Shown here piece by piece: positions 8,904-18,189 of a DNA stretch of 64,000 bases (positions within the stretch are counted from its first letter, which is position 1; every line of letters begins with the position of its first letter). The notes beneath the pieces were generated by a model. It searched no databases. It was not told the origin of the DNA and saw nothing but the letters and a program-made list of their open reading frames with translations. The position numbers and the translations under genes are program-made. Origin of the DNA: Parafrankia irregularis (GTDB lineage Bacteria > Actinomycetota > Actinomycetes > Frankiales > Frankiaceae); the NCBI RefSeq assembly GCF_001536285.1, contig NZ_FAOZ01000033.1, positions 1-64,000 on the forward strand. The letters run 5' to 3'.

Positions 8904-9053
8904 GTGAGCATGCGAAGAACTGCCGATCTCATCCCGGCGGTCACCCTGGCTGGAGGCGGCGTGGGTTTCGCGGCGGATACGGCGGATACGGCGGATACGG
9001 CGGAGGCTGCGGGCGCCGACCAACGCCCGGTCGCGCCGTCTGGATCCCAATAA
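8904..9053 (+). CDS. Possible small exported peptide or truncated gene (49 aa)
   Basis: GTG at 8904 follows a G-rich tract; an in-frame ATG lies at 8910. The product begins MRRTADLIPAVTLAGG and continues AADTADTADTAEAAGAD, resembling a signal peptide with an AxA-type end. The start resembles that of the DUF4232 protein downstream (MRRMTGAFLMGALTAGALAV), so it could be the remnant of a duplicated secreted-protein gene that stops at 9053. Part is encoded by a 9-bp tandem repeat. The evidence is weak. Confidence 0.3.
   Translation: MSMRRTADLIPAVTLAGGGVGFAADTADTADTAEAAGADQRPVAPSGSQ
8973..9004 (+). repeat. 9-bp tandem repeat (GCGGATACG, three full copies)
   Basis: Copies at 8973-8981, 8982-8990 and 8991-8999 are followed by a partial unit. 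In the small frame above they encode repeated Ala-Asp-Thr. Confidence 0.85.
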
Positions 9054-9219
9054 TCCCCCAGCTCGACGTCCGGGCGGTGACCTGGCCGATGCCCACGTCG
9101 CGCCGGTGGTGAACGCCGGCCCGCGCTGTGGGCCAGGCGACAGGTCCTGAACGTGGTTCGGCTGGCTCCCCCTCCCTCACGAGCGGCGGGTGGCGAAGAC
9201 GCAAGAAGGGTGGAAGAGC

Positions 9220-9750
9220 ATGAGACGGATGACTGGTGCGTTTCTCATGGGCGCTCTGACGGCCGGCGCCCTCGCCGTCGACGGCGGCGCGGCGACCGCA
9301 GCGGCTCGAACGGTCAGCCGGTGCGCATCGGCCGCCCTCGTCCCAGCCGTGGTCCGGGAGGACGGCGCGGCCGGCACCATCTACCGGACCATCGAATACC
9401 GAAACTCCGGTCACCAGGCCTGCGTGATATCCGGCTTCCCCACCGTGGAACTCGTCGACAGACGTGGCCGCGTGCTGGGGGGTCCGTCGGGTCACTCGGG
9501 CGCCGTCGGCGCGCCCGTGACGCTGCGGCCGGGTGGCGTGACGGAGTTCACCCTGATCGCCTCGAACATGGCGGGGTCGATCGAAGGGTGTACGGACCCG
9601 GGCACCTACCGGCCCGCCGTGGGCGCACGTGTCACCCCACCCGGCGGCGGCCGGTCCAGGTTCATCCCGCTCACACAGGACGCCTGCGTCGCACCCGGGC
9701 TCAGCACGCTCTCTGTCACCGCTGTCGGGCACGTGCTCCCCGGCAGCTGA
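9220..9750 (+). CDS. Secreted DUF4232-family protein
   Basis: ATG at 9220 is chosen because GAAGGGTGGAAG precedes it; a GTG at 9190 would add 10 residues. The 176-residue product has a signal peptide (MRRMTGAFLMGALTAGALAV, then an Ala-rich region with a possible AxA cleavage site). The mature domain has the DUF4232 pattern: conserved Cys in SRCASAAL, a Tyr-rich strand (YRTIEYRNSG), CVISGFPTVEL, and later Cys in EGC and QDAC that could form disulfides. The family is exported in actinobacteria and its function is unknown. A strong hairpin at 9775-9806 separates it from the converging regulator gene. Confidence 0.85.
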   Translation: MRRMTGAFLMGALTAGALAVDGGAATAAARTVSRCASAALVPAVVREDGAAGTIYRTIEYRNSGHQACVISGFPTVELVDRRGRVLGGPSGHSGAVGAPVTLRPGGVTEFTLIASNMAGSIEGCTDPGTYRPAVGARVTPPGGGRSRFIPLTQDACVAPGLSTLSVTAVGHVLPGS

Positions 9751-9774
9751 CCTGAACCGCCGCAGCCCCAGGGC

Positions 9775-9806
9775 CATCCCCGGCCCCTGGCACGGGGCCG
9801 GGGATG
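9775..9806. terminator. Hairpin between convergent genes
   Basis: A 13-bp perfect GC-rich stem (9775-9787 with 9794-9806) with a 6-nt loop sits between two converging stop codons, so it can serve both strands. No T-tract is present, as is common in actinobacteria. Confidence 0.75.
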
Positions 9807-9808
9807 CA

Positions 9809-10609
9809 TCAGGGCCGAGAAGCCGTGAGCGCGGCGGCGCTGGCGGGGTCTGCCGGGTAGAAGGTCTCGATCGCGAGTTCCGACACGGTCACATCGGTGG
9901 GTGTGCCGAACACCGTGGTGGCGGTGAACAGGGCGAGCGCGCCTCGCGGGGACTGGTAGCGCATCGGGACGACGAGCGTGTTCGCCGGGTGCGCTTCGGT
10001 CCGGGAGCACGGGCCGTGCGCGGAGTAGGCGCTTAGTTCGGCGTGCAGGTCATCGAGGGCGCTGTCCCTGGCCGCCGCTGCCTGTCGTGCCAGCCGGTCG
10101 AGCAGGTGCGCTTTCCACTCGGGCAGGTTCAGGATGCGCGGGGCCATCCCGTCCGGGTGCAGGCTGAGGCGGAGCACGTTGACCGGGGGCTCCAGAAGGT
10201 GCGGTGCCACGCCCGCGGTGAACAGGTCGATCGCGTCGTTCGCGGCGACGAGCTCCCAGCGCCGGTCGACGACCACCGCGGGCAGCGGGGCGAGGCCGGC
10301 GAGCACCCGGTTGATCGCCTCGCTGACCGCCGACATCGACGGCGACGCGAGATCATGCTGCGAATATGCCGGTGCGTAGCCGCCGGCGAGCAGCAGCTGG
10401 TTGCGCTCCCGCAGCGGCACGTCCAGGTGTTCGGCCAGGATGAGGATCATTTCGCTGGTGGGCCGCGATCGGCCGTTTTCCACGAAGCTGATGTGGCGGG
10501 TCGAGACGTTCGTTCGTTCCGCCAGGTCCAGCTGGGTGAGTCGGCGCTGTTCCCGCCAGCCACGCAGCAGGGCGCCCACGGACGGCTCATGCGTGCGGGG
10601 GAGGGCCAT
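9809..10609 (-). CDS. XRE-family regulator with MmyB-like ligand domain
   Basis: The protein has 266 residues. An N-terminal helix-turn-helix (WREQRRLTQLDLAERTNVSTRHISFVENGRSRP split across ~18-50) is followed by an MmyB-like domain (from ~95: PAVVVDRRWELVAANDAI through VVPMRYQSPRGALALFTATTVFGTP). This architecture belongs to actinobacterial regulators that usually control a neighbouring enzyme or transporter, with the MmyB domain thought to bind a small hydrophobic ligand. It is divergent from the SnoaL-like gene at 10800, and the 190-bp gap probably contains both promoters. Confidence 0.9.
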   Translation of the reverse strand: MALPRTHEPSVGALLRGWREQRRLTQLDLAERTNVSTRHISFVENGRSRPTSEMILILAEHLDVPLRERNQLLLAGGYAPAYSQHDLASPSMSAVSEAINRVLAGLAPLPAVVVDRRWELVAANDAIDLFTAGVAPHLLEPPVNVLRLSLHPDGMAPRILNLPEWKAHLLDRLARQAAAARDSALDDLHAELSAYSAHGPCSRTEAHPANTLVVPMRYQSPRGALALFTATTVFGTPTDVTVSELAIETFYPADPASAAALTASRP

Positions 10610-10799
10610 GCCGCGACCCTAAGGGCTGTGCGGGCGGGCCGGCGATGACCTCCGAGGTAATCGACGGGCCGCACCGTGGCCGCCAACATCGAGCCTGTCA
10701 CCGTCGGAAAATCCCCGGTTCTCCGCGGTCGTCCGAGCCTTCTCATGCGGCAGGCGACGGTGGCACATCCGACACCGTCTCCGAGAGTGAGGACCACCC

Positions 10800-11198
10800 G
10801 TGAACGACGGTAACGACGAATTCGAAAGCCTGGCACTGAGCTATGTCGCGGTGTGGAACGAGACCGATTCCGTCGCGCGGCGGGCCGCTGTCGAGAGGAT
10901 CCTGGCTCCCGAAATCCGATACACCGACCCGATCGCCGTGGCCGAGGGCTGCGACGCTGTCGACGCGATGATCGGCGCGGTGCAGGGACAGTTTCCCGGC
11001 CTGACGATGACTCTGGCCGGGCCGGTTGACGGCCACCACGACCAGGCCCGCTTCACCTGGGGGCTCGGCCCGGCGGGCGCCGAGCCGCTGGTCGTCGGTT
11101 TCGACGTGATCGAACGCGGCGCCGACGGTCGCATCACGAAGGTGCTCGGCTTCCTGGACAAGGTCCCGGCCGGAGCCGGAGCTGGATCCGGAGCCTGA
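10800..11198 (+). CDS. SnoaL/NTF2-like fold protein
   Basis: The protein has 132 residues. The GTG start at 10800 is placed 6 nt after GTGAGGA. The pattern is that of the SnoaL-like NTF2 fold: helix with VAVWNETD, ILAPEIRYTDPIAVAEG, then strands FTWGLGPAGAEPLVVGFDVIE and a closing ITKVLGFLDKVP. Related proteins are small enzymes or ligand binders. It is probably regulated by the divergent XRE regulator. The C-terminus is a short Gly/Ala tail. Confidence 0.85.
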   Translation: MNDGNDEFESLALSYVAVWNETDSVARRAAVERILAPEIRYTDPIAVAEGCDAVDAMIGAVQGQFPGLTMTLAGPVDGHHDQARFTWGLGPAGAEPLVVGFDVIERGADGRITKVLGFLDKVPAGAGAGSGA

Positions 11199-11228
11199 CG
11201 TCAGCTCCGGCGTAGGGGAGTGGACGGA

Positions 11229-11264
11229 CCGGACCGTGCCGGATGGGGCCCCGGCACGGTCCGG
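11229..11264. terminator. Hairpin between the SnoaL-like and MFS genes
   Basis: A 14-bp perfect stem (11229-11242 with 11251-11264) with an 8-nt loop lies between converging coding regions. Confidence 0.75.
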
Positions 11265-11339
11265 GGCCCCGGGCTGCTGCGCTGAGCCCGGTTACGGGAC
11301 GTATCGGGCGGCCGAGGAGCAGCATCTGTCGGCGGGCGG

Positions 11340-12854
11340 TCATGCCGCGGACTCGCTGTTGCGCCGGTCGGTGGGCGAGGTGTCGGTGGGCGACGTATCG
11401 GCGGGCGACGTATCGGTGGGCAGGGTGATGGCGAGCAGGATCGCAGCGGCCAGGCAGAGAGCGGCGTTGACAGCCAGCGCGGTGGTGACCCCGTGCAGGA
11501 TGCCGTGCGGCGTCTCCGCCCCGGACACGGTCGCGATCGCCGACATGACCGGCGTGCCGAGGGCGATCCCGACCTGCTGGCTCATCGTGGCCAGACCGGT
11601 GGCGAGTCCCTGCTCGCCGCCGGCCAGACCTGACGTCGCCGTGACCATGAACCCGACGATCGCGACCAGGTTGGCGACACCGCCGACGAACGTCGCCGCG
11701 AGCAGGTCGGCGAGCCAGCCCGGTGCGTCCCCGAGGAAGACCAGCGGCACGGTCGCGGCGCACTGTGCCACGAAACCGAGCACGACGGCCTGCCTGCCGC
11801 CGAGACGGGCGATGACCCGCGGGCCCAGGAGGCCCCCGACGACGGTGCCGAGGCCGAGGACCGCGAACGCGAGACCGGACTGCAACGGCGTGTAGTTTCG
11901 GACCTTCTGCAGGTAGAGGGTCAGCAGGAACACCACCGACGTCTCGGTGGCGAAGGCGAGCAGGCCGGCGAGGTTACCCCATCGCACGCTCGGACGAGCC
12001 AGAATCGACGGTGGTACCAGCGGCGCCGCCACGGAGCGCTCGACGGCGGCGAAGACCGCGAGCAGGATCGTCGCGGCGGCGAGAAATCCCCAGCAGTGCG
12101 GGTCGCTCCATGAGCGCTCACCGGCCTGGGTCAGCCCGTAGACGCCGGTGACCAGCGCGGCCGTCACGGTGACGGCGCCGGGAACGTCGAGCCGGGGCGG
12201 GTTGGCCGCCTTGTTCTCGGTGAGCACGGCCGGCCCGACGGACAGCACCACGACGGCGACGATGACGTTGATGAAGAAGGCCCAGCGCCAGCTCACCAGG
12301 TCCGTCAGCAGCCCGCCGAGGACGGCGCCGGCGGTGAAGCCCGAGGCCATCAGTGCTCCGTTGAGCCCGAGCACCCGCTCCCGCAGCGGGCCTTCGGGGA
12401 ACGACGTGGTCAGCAGGGACAGTGCGGCCGGTGCCACCGCCGCGGTCGCCAGCCCCTGGGCGACCCTCGCGGTGAGGAGCACCCACGGGACGGTCGCGAG
12501 CCCGCCGGCCAGCGAGGAGACGCCGAGCACGGCGATCCCGGCCAGGAACAGCCGGCGACGTCCGAACAGGTCGGCGACGCGGCCGAACGACAGGGTGAAC
12601 CCGGCCGCGCAGACCGCGAACGTGGTCGAGATCCACTGCAGGTTCGCCAGGCTGAAGCCCACGTCGCCGCCGATCCGGGGCAGTGCGACATTGAGGATCG
12701 AGAAGTCCACGGCAAGGGTGAAGCCTGCGGTCAACAGCACCACGAGGGCGAGCCGCTCGCGGCCGCCGATCCGCGGGGGCATCGGTGTCGCCGTCGGTGT
12801 CGCAGTCGGCGCGTGGTCCGGCGCCGGCCGGCCGGCCAGGGATTCGGTAGTCAC
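11340..12854 (-). CDS. MFS drug exporter (DHA2/EmrB-like, 14 TM)
   Basis: GTG at 12854 is preferred: it leaves a 104-bp gap to the divergent regulator start and begins shortly before the first membrane segment, giving about 504 residues. Visible motifs include the first helix with TLAVDFSILNVALPRIGGD, MFS motif A GRVADLFGRRR, and a motif-C-like GFTAGAVLGG. The length and about 14 hydrophobic segments fit proton-coupled multidrug exporters. The C-terminal tail repeats PTDTS/PADTS, encoded by a short tandem DNA repeat around 11364-11430. It is probably controlled by the divergent XRE regulator. Confidence 0.92.
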   Translation of the reverse strand: MTTESLAGRPAPDHAPTATPTATPMPPRIGGRERLALVVLLTAGFTLAVDFSILNVALPRIGGDVGFSLANLQWISTTFAVCAAGFTLSFGRVADLFGRRRLFLAGIAVLGVSSLAGGLATVPWVLLTARVAQGLATAAVAPAALSLLTTSFPEGPLRERVLGLNGALMASGFTAGAVLGGLLTDLVSWRWAFFINVIVAVVVLSVGPAVLTENKAANPPRLDVPGAVTVTAALVTGVYGLTQAGERSWSDPHCWGFLAAATILLAVFAAVERSVAAPLVPPSILARPSVRWGNLAGLLAFATETSVVFLLTLYLQKVRNYTPLQSGLAFAVLGLGTVVGGLLGPRVIARLGGRQAVVLGFVAQCAATVPLVFLGDAPGWLADLLAATFVGGVANLVAIVGFMVTATSGLAGGEQGLATGLATMSQQVGIALGTPVMSAIATVSGAETPHGILHGVTTALAVNAALCLAAAILLAITLPTDTSPADTSPTDTSPTDRRNSESAA

Positions 12855-12958
12855 GGTTGTGGACCCTGCGGTCTGGAACGCCGCACTGCGATCCCCCCGC
12901 CCCTGGTACCACTCGCAGGGGCACCCAACGACCGCGAACGTGCCTGACACTGGGATGC

Positions 12959-13843
12959 ATGCGCCCCGCCGACCCGAAGACCGGAACCCGAGAGCTCGGC
13001 GATTTCCTGCGTACCCGCCGGGCCGCGGTCGCGCCCGCCAGCGTGGGGCTCCCGGCCTGGGGCACCCGCCGTGTTCCGGGCCTGCGCCGCGAGGAGCTCG
13101 CCCAGCTGGCCGGCATCTCGATCAACTACTACACCCGGCTGGAGCAGGGGCAGTCGACCAACGCCTCGGACTCGATCATCGAGTCGCTGGCCCGCGCCCT
13201 GCGCCTCGACGAGGACGAACGGGCCCACCTGTACGCCCTCGCCCGGCCGGCACCGGCCAAGCGCCGTCGTCCCGCCCGGCCGGAACTGCCGGCCGCCGGC
13301 GCGGCCGCCCTGCTGGACGCAATGCACGCCGTTCCGGCCATGCTGCTCGGGCGCCGCAACGACATCCTGGCCTGGAACCGTCTCGGCCACGCGCTGCTCG
13401 CCGGTCATCTCGACGCCGCGGCCCCCCGGTCGCCCCAGCGGCCCAACCTGCTGCGGCTGCTCTTCCTCGACCCGCACACACGGGAGCTCTACCGCGACTG
13501 GGACGACGAGTCGGCGCTGGCCGTCTCATCCCTGCGCTACATCACGGCGCAGTACCCGGACGATCGTCTGCTCGCCGAGCTCATCGGTGATCTGAGCATC
13601 AACAGCCCCGAATTCGTGCGGCTCTGGGCCAGGCACGACGTCCGGCTCTGCTCACGTGGCACCAAGCGCCTGCACCACCCGGCGGTTGGGGACGTCGAAC
13701 TCCACTACGAGGTTCTCCACCTGCCGGACAGCAACGGGCAGCGCATCCTCACCCACACCGCCGCCCCCGGCTCGGGCTCCGACGCCGCGCTCCGCCTGCT
13801 GGCCGCTCCGCCGACCGTCACAGGAGAACCTGCGGTGGCCTGA
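12959..13843 (+). CDS. XRE-family regulator with MmyB-like ligand domain, divergent from the MFS exporter
   Basis: Start ATG 12959 gives 294 residues beginning MRPADPKTGTRELGDFLRTR. The HTH region includes VPGLRREELAQLAGISINYY and TRLEQGQS. The MmyB domain starts near LLGRRNDILAWNRLGHALL and ends with KRLHHPAVGDVELHYEVLHL. The pairing with a divergent exporter suggests a local repressor or activator of the exporter; that is inference from layout. The 104-bp gap has room for overlapping promoters. Confidence 0.92.
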   Translation: MRPADPKTGTRELGDFLRTRRAAVAPASVGLPAWGTRRVPGLRREELAQLAGISINYYTRLEQGQSTNASDSIIESLARALRLDEDERAHLYALARPAPAKRRRPARPELPAAGAAALLDAMHAVPAMLLGRRNDILAWNRLGHALLAGHLDAAAPRSPQRPNLLRLLFLDPHTRELYRDWDDESALAVSSLRYITAQYPDDRLLAELIGDLSINSPEFVRLWARHDVRLCSRGTKRLHHPAVGDVELHYEVLHLPDSNGQRILTHTAAPGSGSDAALRLLAAPPTVTGEPAVA

Positions 13844-13914
13844 GCGCCCACCGCGTCTGGGTGCCCACCGCAAGCGGTCGGGATCACCGCGGCCGTCCCG
13901 GATCGCCGACGACG

Positions 13915-14793
13915 TCAGGCGGGTTCAGTGCCAGGTGCCGAACGGGGCTCGGCCGCGGTGTGCTCGTCGAACCAGGCCCAGATCCGGTCCCATGCCTCCG
14001 CCGCCGCGTGGGGTTCCGGGCCGGGACGCAACAGCGGCCCGGTCATCAGCATGGAAAGCCGATGGCTGCGTCTGCTGGGGCGCCCGGTGAGGAACGAATG
14101 GCCCGCTGTGGGGTACACCGTCACCTCGCCCGGCACCCCGGCCGCGCCGAGTCGTTCCCGCAGCAGCGGTGCCGTTCTGGCGAAGACCAGGTCGCGCCCG
14201 CCGTAGGCGGCGAGCACCGGGCCACATCCGCGCAACGCCTCGACCTGTGGCGGGGCGCCGTAGTTGGCGGAAACCGCACGCACCCCGGAGCCGGCCTGCC
14301 CGCCGAGCAGCATCGCCAGCCCGCCACCCAGGCAGAAGCCGATCACCGCGATCCGGCGGCCATCCACCTCGGGTCGGCCGGCCAGCCACCGACGGGCGGC
14401 GTCCAGATCGCGGACCACCGGCCCCGGCCGGCCGCTGAAAACCTCCCGCATGGCCCGCACCAGGCAGACCGGCGCGGGGCCGGGGGAGAGAAGGTCGGGA
14501 GTGAGCGCCACCCAGCCGCGGCCCGCGAACCGGCCGGCGACCTCACGGATCTCCGGCGTGATTCCGAAGGCCTCCGACAGCACCACCACCGCCGGCCAGC
14601 CCGCGGGCGGCGGATCGCCCGCCGGCCAGACCAACTCGCCGGCCATCGCCCGCCCGGCCCCGATCTCCACCCTGGTGGGGGAAGGGTGCGGGCTGCGCAT
14701 CGACGTCAGTGGCGCCGAGGCGTCATTCTCGCGGGGCTCGGCGGTCGCTGTGACATCTGGTCCGGCAGCGGTGACGATCTCGTCGCGATGCAT
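13915..14793 (-). CDS. Dienelactone hydrolase-family protein
   Basis: The protein has 292 residues with the alpha/beta-hydrolase DLH pattern: VVVLSEAFGITPEIREVA, the nucleophile elbow GFCLGG with Cys154, Asp201 in YGGRDLVF, and His232 in TAGHSF. The first ~40 residues are outside the family fold, so translation may really start at Met32 (14700). DLH enzymes hydrolyse cyclic esters in aromatic degradation, but many family members act on unknown esters. No catechol genes lie nearby. Confidence 0.9.
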   Translation of the reverse strand: MHRDEIVTAAGPDVTATAEPRENDASAPLTSMRSPHPSPTRVEIGAGRAMAGELVWPAGDPPPAGWPAVVVLSEAFGITPEIREVAGRFAGRGWVALTPDLLSPGPAPVCLVRAMREVFSGRPGPVVRDLDAARRWLAGRPEVDGRRIAVIGFCLGGGLAMLLGGQAGSGVRAVSANYGAPPQVEALRGCGPVLAAYGGRDLVFARTAPLLRERLGAAGVPGEVTVYPTAGHSFLTGRPSRRSHRLSMLMTGPLLRPGPEPHAAAEAWDRIWAWFDEHTAAEPRSAPGTEPA

Positions 14794-15046
14794 CCCGCCG
14801 GACGATACCCCACGCGCCGAAGGGTGGCTCTTTTACTACGGATTGCTGGCTGCTGCTGTCGGCTGGGTGACTCAAGATCTGTAGACCATGTCACGTCGGT
14901 AACTGATCTCTCCGACACCTGATTGCTCTGGCTTAACTGGTTGTCGATGGTCCGCATGTATGTGCGAAGCTGTGGGCGACTTGGACGCGGTCGCCGTCGC
15001 GATACCTGGATGTTCGCCGGTTGCCAGAGGTTGAGCAGGAGAACTG

Positions 15047-17485
15047 ATGAAACGGATCGCCGAACTCGCCGTCCGTCGCCGATGGCTCGTCGTCGTCGGC
15101 TGGGTCGGCTTTGTCATCGGTGTGCAGGTGATCGCCGGGGTGATGGGCGGGGCCTCGTACCGCGACACCTTCAGCCTGCCGCACACCGAGACGGCGTCGG
15201 TGACAAAGCTGCTCGAGGGCGCTGGGCTGAACAATCAGAGCGGCGCTTCGGGCACGGTCGTGCTCAAGAACAAGGACGGGAAGTTCACCTCGTCGCCCCC
15301 GGAGCTGAAGTCGGCCTTTACCGACGTGTGCGCTTCCGGTAACCATGTGGCCTTCATCACATCACCGTGGGATCTGGTCGACTGCTCGAAACCCGCAGCC
15401 GACGCGGAGGGGAACCCGAAGCTGCTCAACAGCGCTCGCGGTTCCACCGCGGCGCTGATCACCGTGACCTGGGAGAACGACCACTACGAGCCGGAGTTCT
15501 TCAAGGGCGTCTACGACGAGCTGAAGACCCTGCGCAGTGACTCGCTGCAGGTCGAGTTCACCGGCCCCGCGTTCAACGGCATCGGGCAGAGTGAGGGCTC
15601 GGGGTCGTCGATCTTCATCGGCTTCGCGGCCGCGCTCGTCATCCTGGCGCTGGTGTTCCGCACCGTGGCCGCCACGGTGCTGCCGTTGGCCAGCGCCTTG
15701 TTCGCCCTCGTCGGTGGCCTCGGTGTGATCTACATCCTGAGTCACGCGATCGATGTGTCTAATATCACTCCCGTCCTCGCCGAGTTGATGGTGATCGGTG
15801 TCGGTGTCGACTACGCGCTGTTCATCGTCACCCGGCATCGCCGAAACCTGCGGCGGGGGGTGCCCGTCGCGGAATCAATCGTGAACGCGGTCAACACCTC
15901 GGGCCGGGCGGTGTTGTTTGCCGGCACAACCGTATGTATCGCCATTCTCGGTCTCATCGCGCTCGGGGTGAAGTTCTTCAACGGCATGGCCGTGGCGACT
16001 GCGCTCGCGGTCGGATTCACCATGATTGCGTCGCTGACCCTGCTTCCCGCCCTGCTCAGCCTGTTCGGGCTGAAGGTGTTGACCCGCAAGCAGCGGGCGG
16101 CGGTGCGGGCCGGCGAGTTCATCGATGATCAGCAGGTGGGATTCTGGGCGCGTTGGTCGCAGTTCGTCGCCCGCCAGCGCATCGGTGTCGCGGTGGTCTC
16201 GGGCGCGCTGATGATCCTGATCACCGTGCCGTTCTTCTCGCTGCAGCTGGGCGCCAGCGACCAGGGCAGCGACCCCAAGAGCTCCACGACCCGCGTGGGC
16301 TACGACCTGATCGCCTCCGAGTTCGGAGTCGGCTACAACTCCGCGCTGGAAGCCGTCGTGAGCGGCCCGGGCGCCGCCGACGAGGACTACCTGCAGCGGG
16401 TGTCGGAGACGCTGTCCGACGTCCCGGGGGTCGACCCGGCCAGCCTGGGCACGATGCCGCTGGCCAAGGACGTCGCGTTCGTGACGTTCAAGACGACCAC
16501 GTCACCGCAGTCGGAGGAGACCTACAAGCTGGTCCGGCACCTTCGCTCGGACATCCTGCCGCCGCTGTACGACGGCACGGCCAACCACATCTACACCTAC
16601 GGTGACACGGCGATCAACGTCGACTTCGCCTCGGTGCTGTCCCGGAAGATGCCGCTGTTCATCGCGGTCGTGGTCGGCCTGTCCTTCGTCCTGCTGCTCA
16701 TCGCGTTCCGCAGCCTGCTCATCCCGTTGACCGCCGCGCTGATGAACCTGCTGGCGGCGGGCGGATCGTTCGGCCTGTCCGTGGCGATCTTCCAGTACGG
16801 CTGGCTCTCCGAGCCGATGGGCGCCGGGCCCGGTGGGCCGATCGACGCCTGGATGCCGGTCATGCTGTTCGCCATCCTGTTCGGCCTGTCGATGGACTAC
16901 CAGGTGTTCCTGGTCAGCCGCATGCACGAGGAATGGCTGCACAACCGCGACAACAAGCGTTCGGTGGTCGTCGGGCAGGCTGAGACCGGCGGCATCATCA
17001 CCGCCGCGGCCATCATCATGATCGCCGTGTTCCTCGGCTTCGTGCTCACCCCGGGCCGGCCGATCAAGATCTTCGGTGTCGGCCTTGCCTCCGCTGTCTT
17101 CCTCGACGCCTTCATCCTGCGGACGGCGCTCGTGCCGTCGCTGATGCACCTCATCGGCAAGGCCAACTGGTACCTGCCGAAGTGGCTGGAACGGGTCGTC
17201 CCGCACGTCTCGGTCGAACCCGCCGACGAGCCGGTCACCGTCGGCACAGCCACCCACCTCGCCGTCGGTGAAACCGCCAGCGGTGACGGTGACGGTGACA
17301 GCGGTGGCGATGGCGGCGGCGCCGACGGCGGCAGTGGCGGTACTGACGGCGATGGTGGCACCGGCGACGGCGACGGCGGGTCCGGCGGCGAGGGCCGACC
17401 CGATCCCGATCCCGAAGCGGGACCCGGCCTCGGAGCGGTTCCCACCCAGGGGGCGGAACCGGCACGGGAACCAGCGCGCTCCTGA
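15047..17485 (+). CDS. MMPL-family RND transporter
   Basis: The protein has 812 residues; ATG at 15047 is preceded by AGCAGGAG. A first TM segment follows MKRIAELAVRRR. Two MMPL modules each have an extracellular loop and a cluster of helices; the first includes VLAELMVIGVGVDYALFIVTRHR, the second ILFGLSMDYQVFLVSRMHEEW, the usual Asp-Tyr pairs of proton-relay helices. The family exports lipids and related hydrophobic molecules across the actinobacterial membrane. The last ~90 residues are a low-complexity Gly/Asp-rich tail. A strong hairpin directly follows the stop codon. Confidence 0.94.
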   Translation: MKRIAELAVRRRWLVVVGWVGFVIGVQVIAGVMGGASYRDTFSLPHTETASVTKLLEGAGLNNQSGASGTVVLKNKDGKFTSSPPELKSAFTDVCASGNHVAFITSPWDLVDCSKPAADAEGNPKLLNSARGSTAALITVTWENDHYEPEFFKGVYDELKTLRSDSLQVEFTGPAFNGIGQSEGSGSSIFIGFAAALVILALVFRTVAATVLPLASALFALVGGLGVIYILSHAIDVSNITPVLAELMVIGVGVDYALFIVTRHRRNLRRGVPVAESIVNAVNTSGRAVLFAGTTVCIAILGLIALGVKFFNGMAVATALAVGFTMIASLTLLPALLSLFGLKVLTRKQRAAVRAGEFIDDQQVGFWARWSQFVARQRIGVAVVSGALMILITVPFFSLQLGASDQGSDPKSSTTRVGYDLIASEFGVGYNSALEAVVSGPGAADEDYLQRVSETLSDVPGVDPASLGTMPLAKDVAFVTFKTTTSPQSEETYKLVRHLRSDILPPLYDGTANHIYTYGDTAINVDFASVLSRKMPLFIAVVVGLSFVLLLIAFRSLLIPLTAALMNLLAAGGSFGLSVAIFQYGWLSEPMGAGPGGPIDAWMPVMLFAILFGLSMDYQVFLVSRMHEEWLHNRDNKRSVVVGQAETGGIITAAAIIMIAVFLGFVLTPGRPIKIFGVGLASAVFLDAFILRTALVPSLMHLIGKANWYLPKWLERVVPHVSVEPADEPVTVGTATHLAVGETASGDGDGDSGGDGGGADGGSGGTDGDGGTGDGDGGSGGEGRPDPDPEAGPGLGAVPTQGAEPAREPARS

Positions 17486-17486
17486 G

Positions 17487-17529
17487 CGAAGGGGCTCGTC
17501 CGCCACTGGCTGGCGGACGAGCCCCTTCG
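17487..17529 (+). terminator. Terminator of the MMPL gene
   Basis: A 19-bp perfect inverted repeat (17487-17505 with 17511-17529) with a 5-nt loop starts 1 nt after the stop codon. There is no T-tract. Confidence 0.85.
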
Positions 17530-17681
17530 GTCGCCCCACCCAGCGCTCTGTCTGGTGGACCAGCGGCCGTGCTCCCAGGGGGCGCCCGACGGCCAGAGCC
17601 GTGAGGGCCGCCCCGATCGCAGCTTGACCGCGGCGCGATCCGGCGGCCTGAGCGCCGCCGCCGCGCTGTTACTGTTCGCCT

Positions 17682-18098
17682 GTGTACCTGGACCCGTCGG
17701 ACGAGAACGCCCGGCTGTTCTTCGCCCGCGGTATCGAGGGGCCGTTCACGATGTTGAACCTGCTCCGGTTCCGTGACTGGGCCGACTACTCGGCTCACCC
17801 GGACCTCGCGCCGCCGGAGCCGATCCCGGGCCACCTCGCCTACGACCGCTACGTGCGGCACACCCTGCCGTACCTGGCGGCCAGCGGAGGCTCGGTCGAG
17901 TTCTTCGGTGTCGGCGGCCACCCGTTCGTCGGCCCGACAGACGAGCGTTGGGACCTCGTCATGCTGATCCGCCAGGGCGGTGTGGCCGACTTCCTCGCGT
18001 TCGCCTCGAACGAGGGCTATCTCGCCGGTGTCGGCCACCGCACGGCCGCGCTGGCGGATTCCCGGCTGATCCCGCTCGTCGACCGACCGCTGCCCTGA
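17682..18098 (+). CDS. DUF1330-like / dimeric alpha-beta barrel protein
   Basis: The protein has 138 residues with a GTG start at 17682. The pattern GPFTMLNLLRFRDWADYS, a conserved Tyr region (YDRYVRHTLPYLAASGGSVEFFGVG), WDLVMLIRQGG and a final HRTAALADSRLIPL matches DUF1330-like ferredoxin-fold proteins, which often form dimers and have no settled function. Upstream is the MMPL terminator; the TspO gene follows in the same direction. Confidence 0.7.
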   Translation: MYLDPSDENARLFFARGIEGPFTMLNLLRFRDWADYSAHPDLAPPEPIPGHLAYDRYVRHTLPYLAASGGSVEFFGVGGHPFVGPTDERWDLVMLIRQGGVADFLAFASNEGYLAGVGHRTAALADSRLIPLVDRPLP

Positions 18099-18189
18099 GC
18101 AGGAAACCCCGGGAGCGGCTGGCACGCGCCCGGACTCTCACCAGCGGTTGCTGGGACAGCACGCCGGTGTGTCGGACCGGGCCGGTGGC

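Noticed and set aside
8492-9112. A 206-codon plus-strand frame
   Set aside because: The first half has mixed codon use and the second runs out of frame through a Gly/Tyr repeat caused by a 9-bp tandem repeat; no ribosome-binding site or family pattern was seen.
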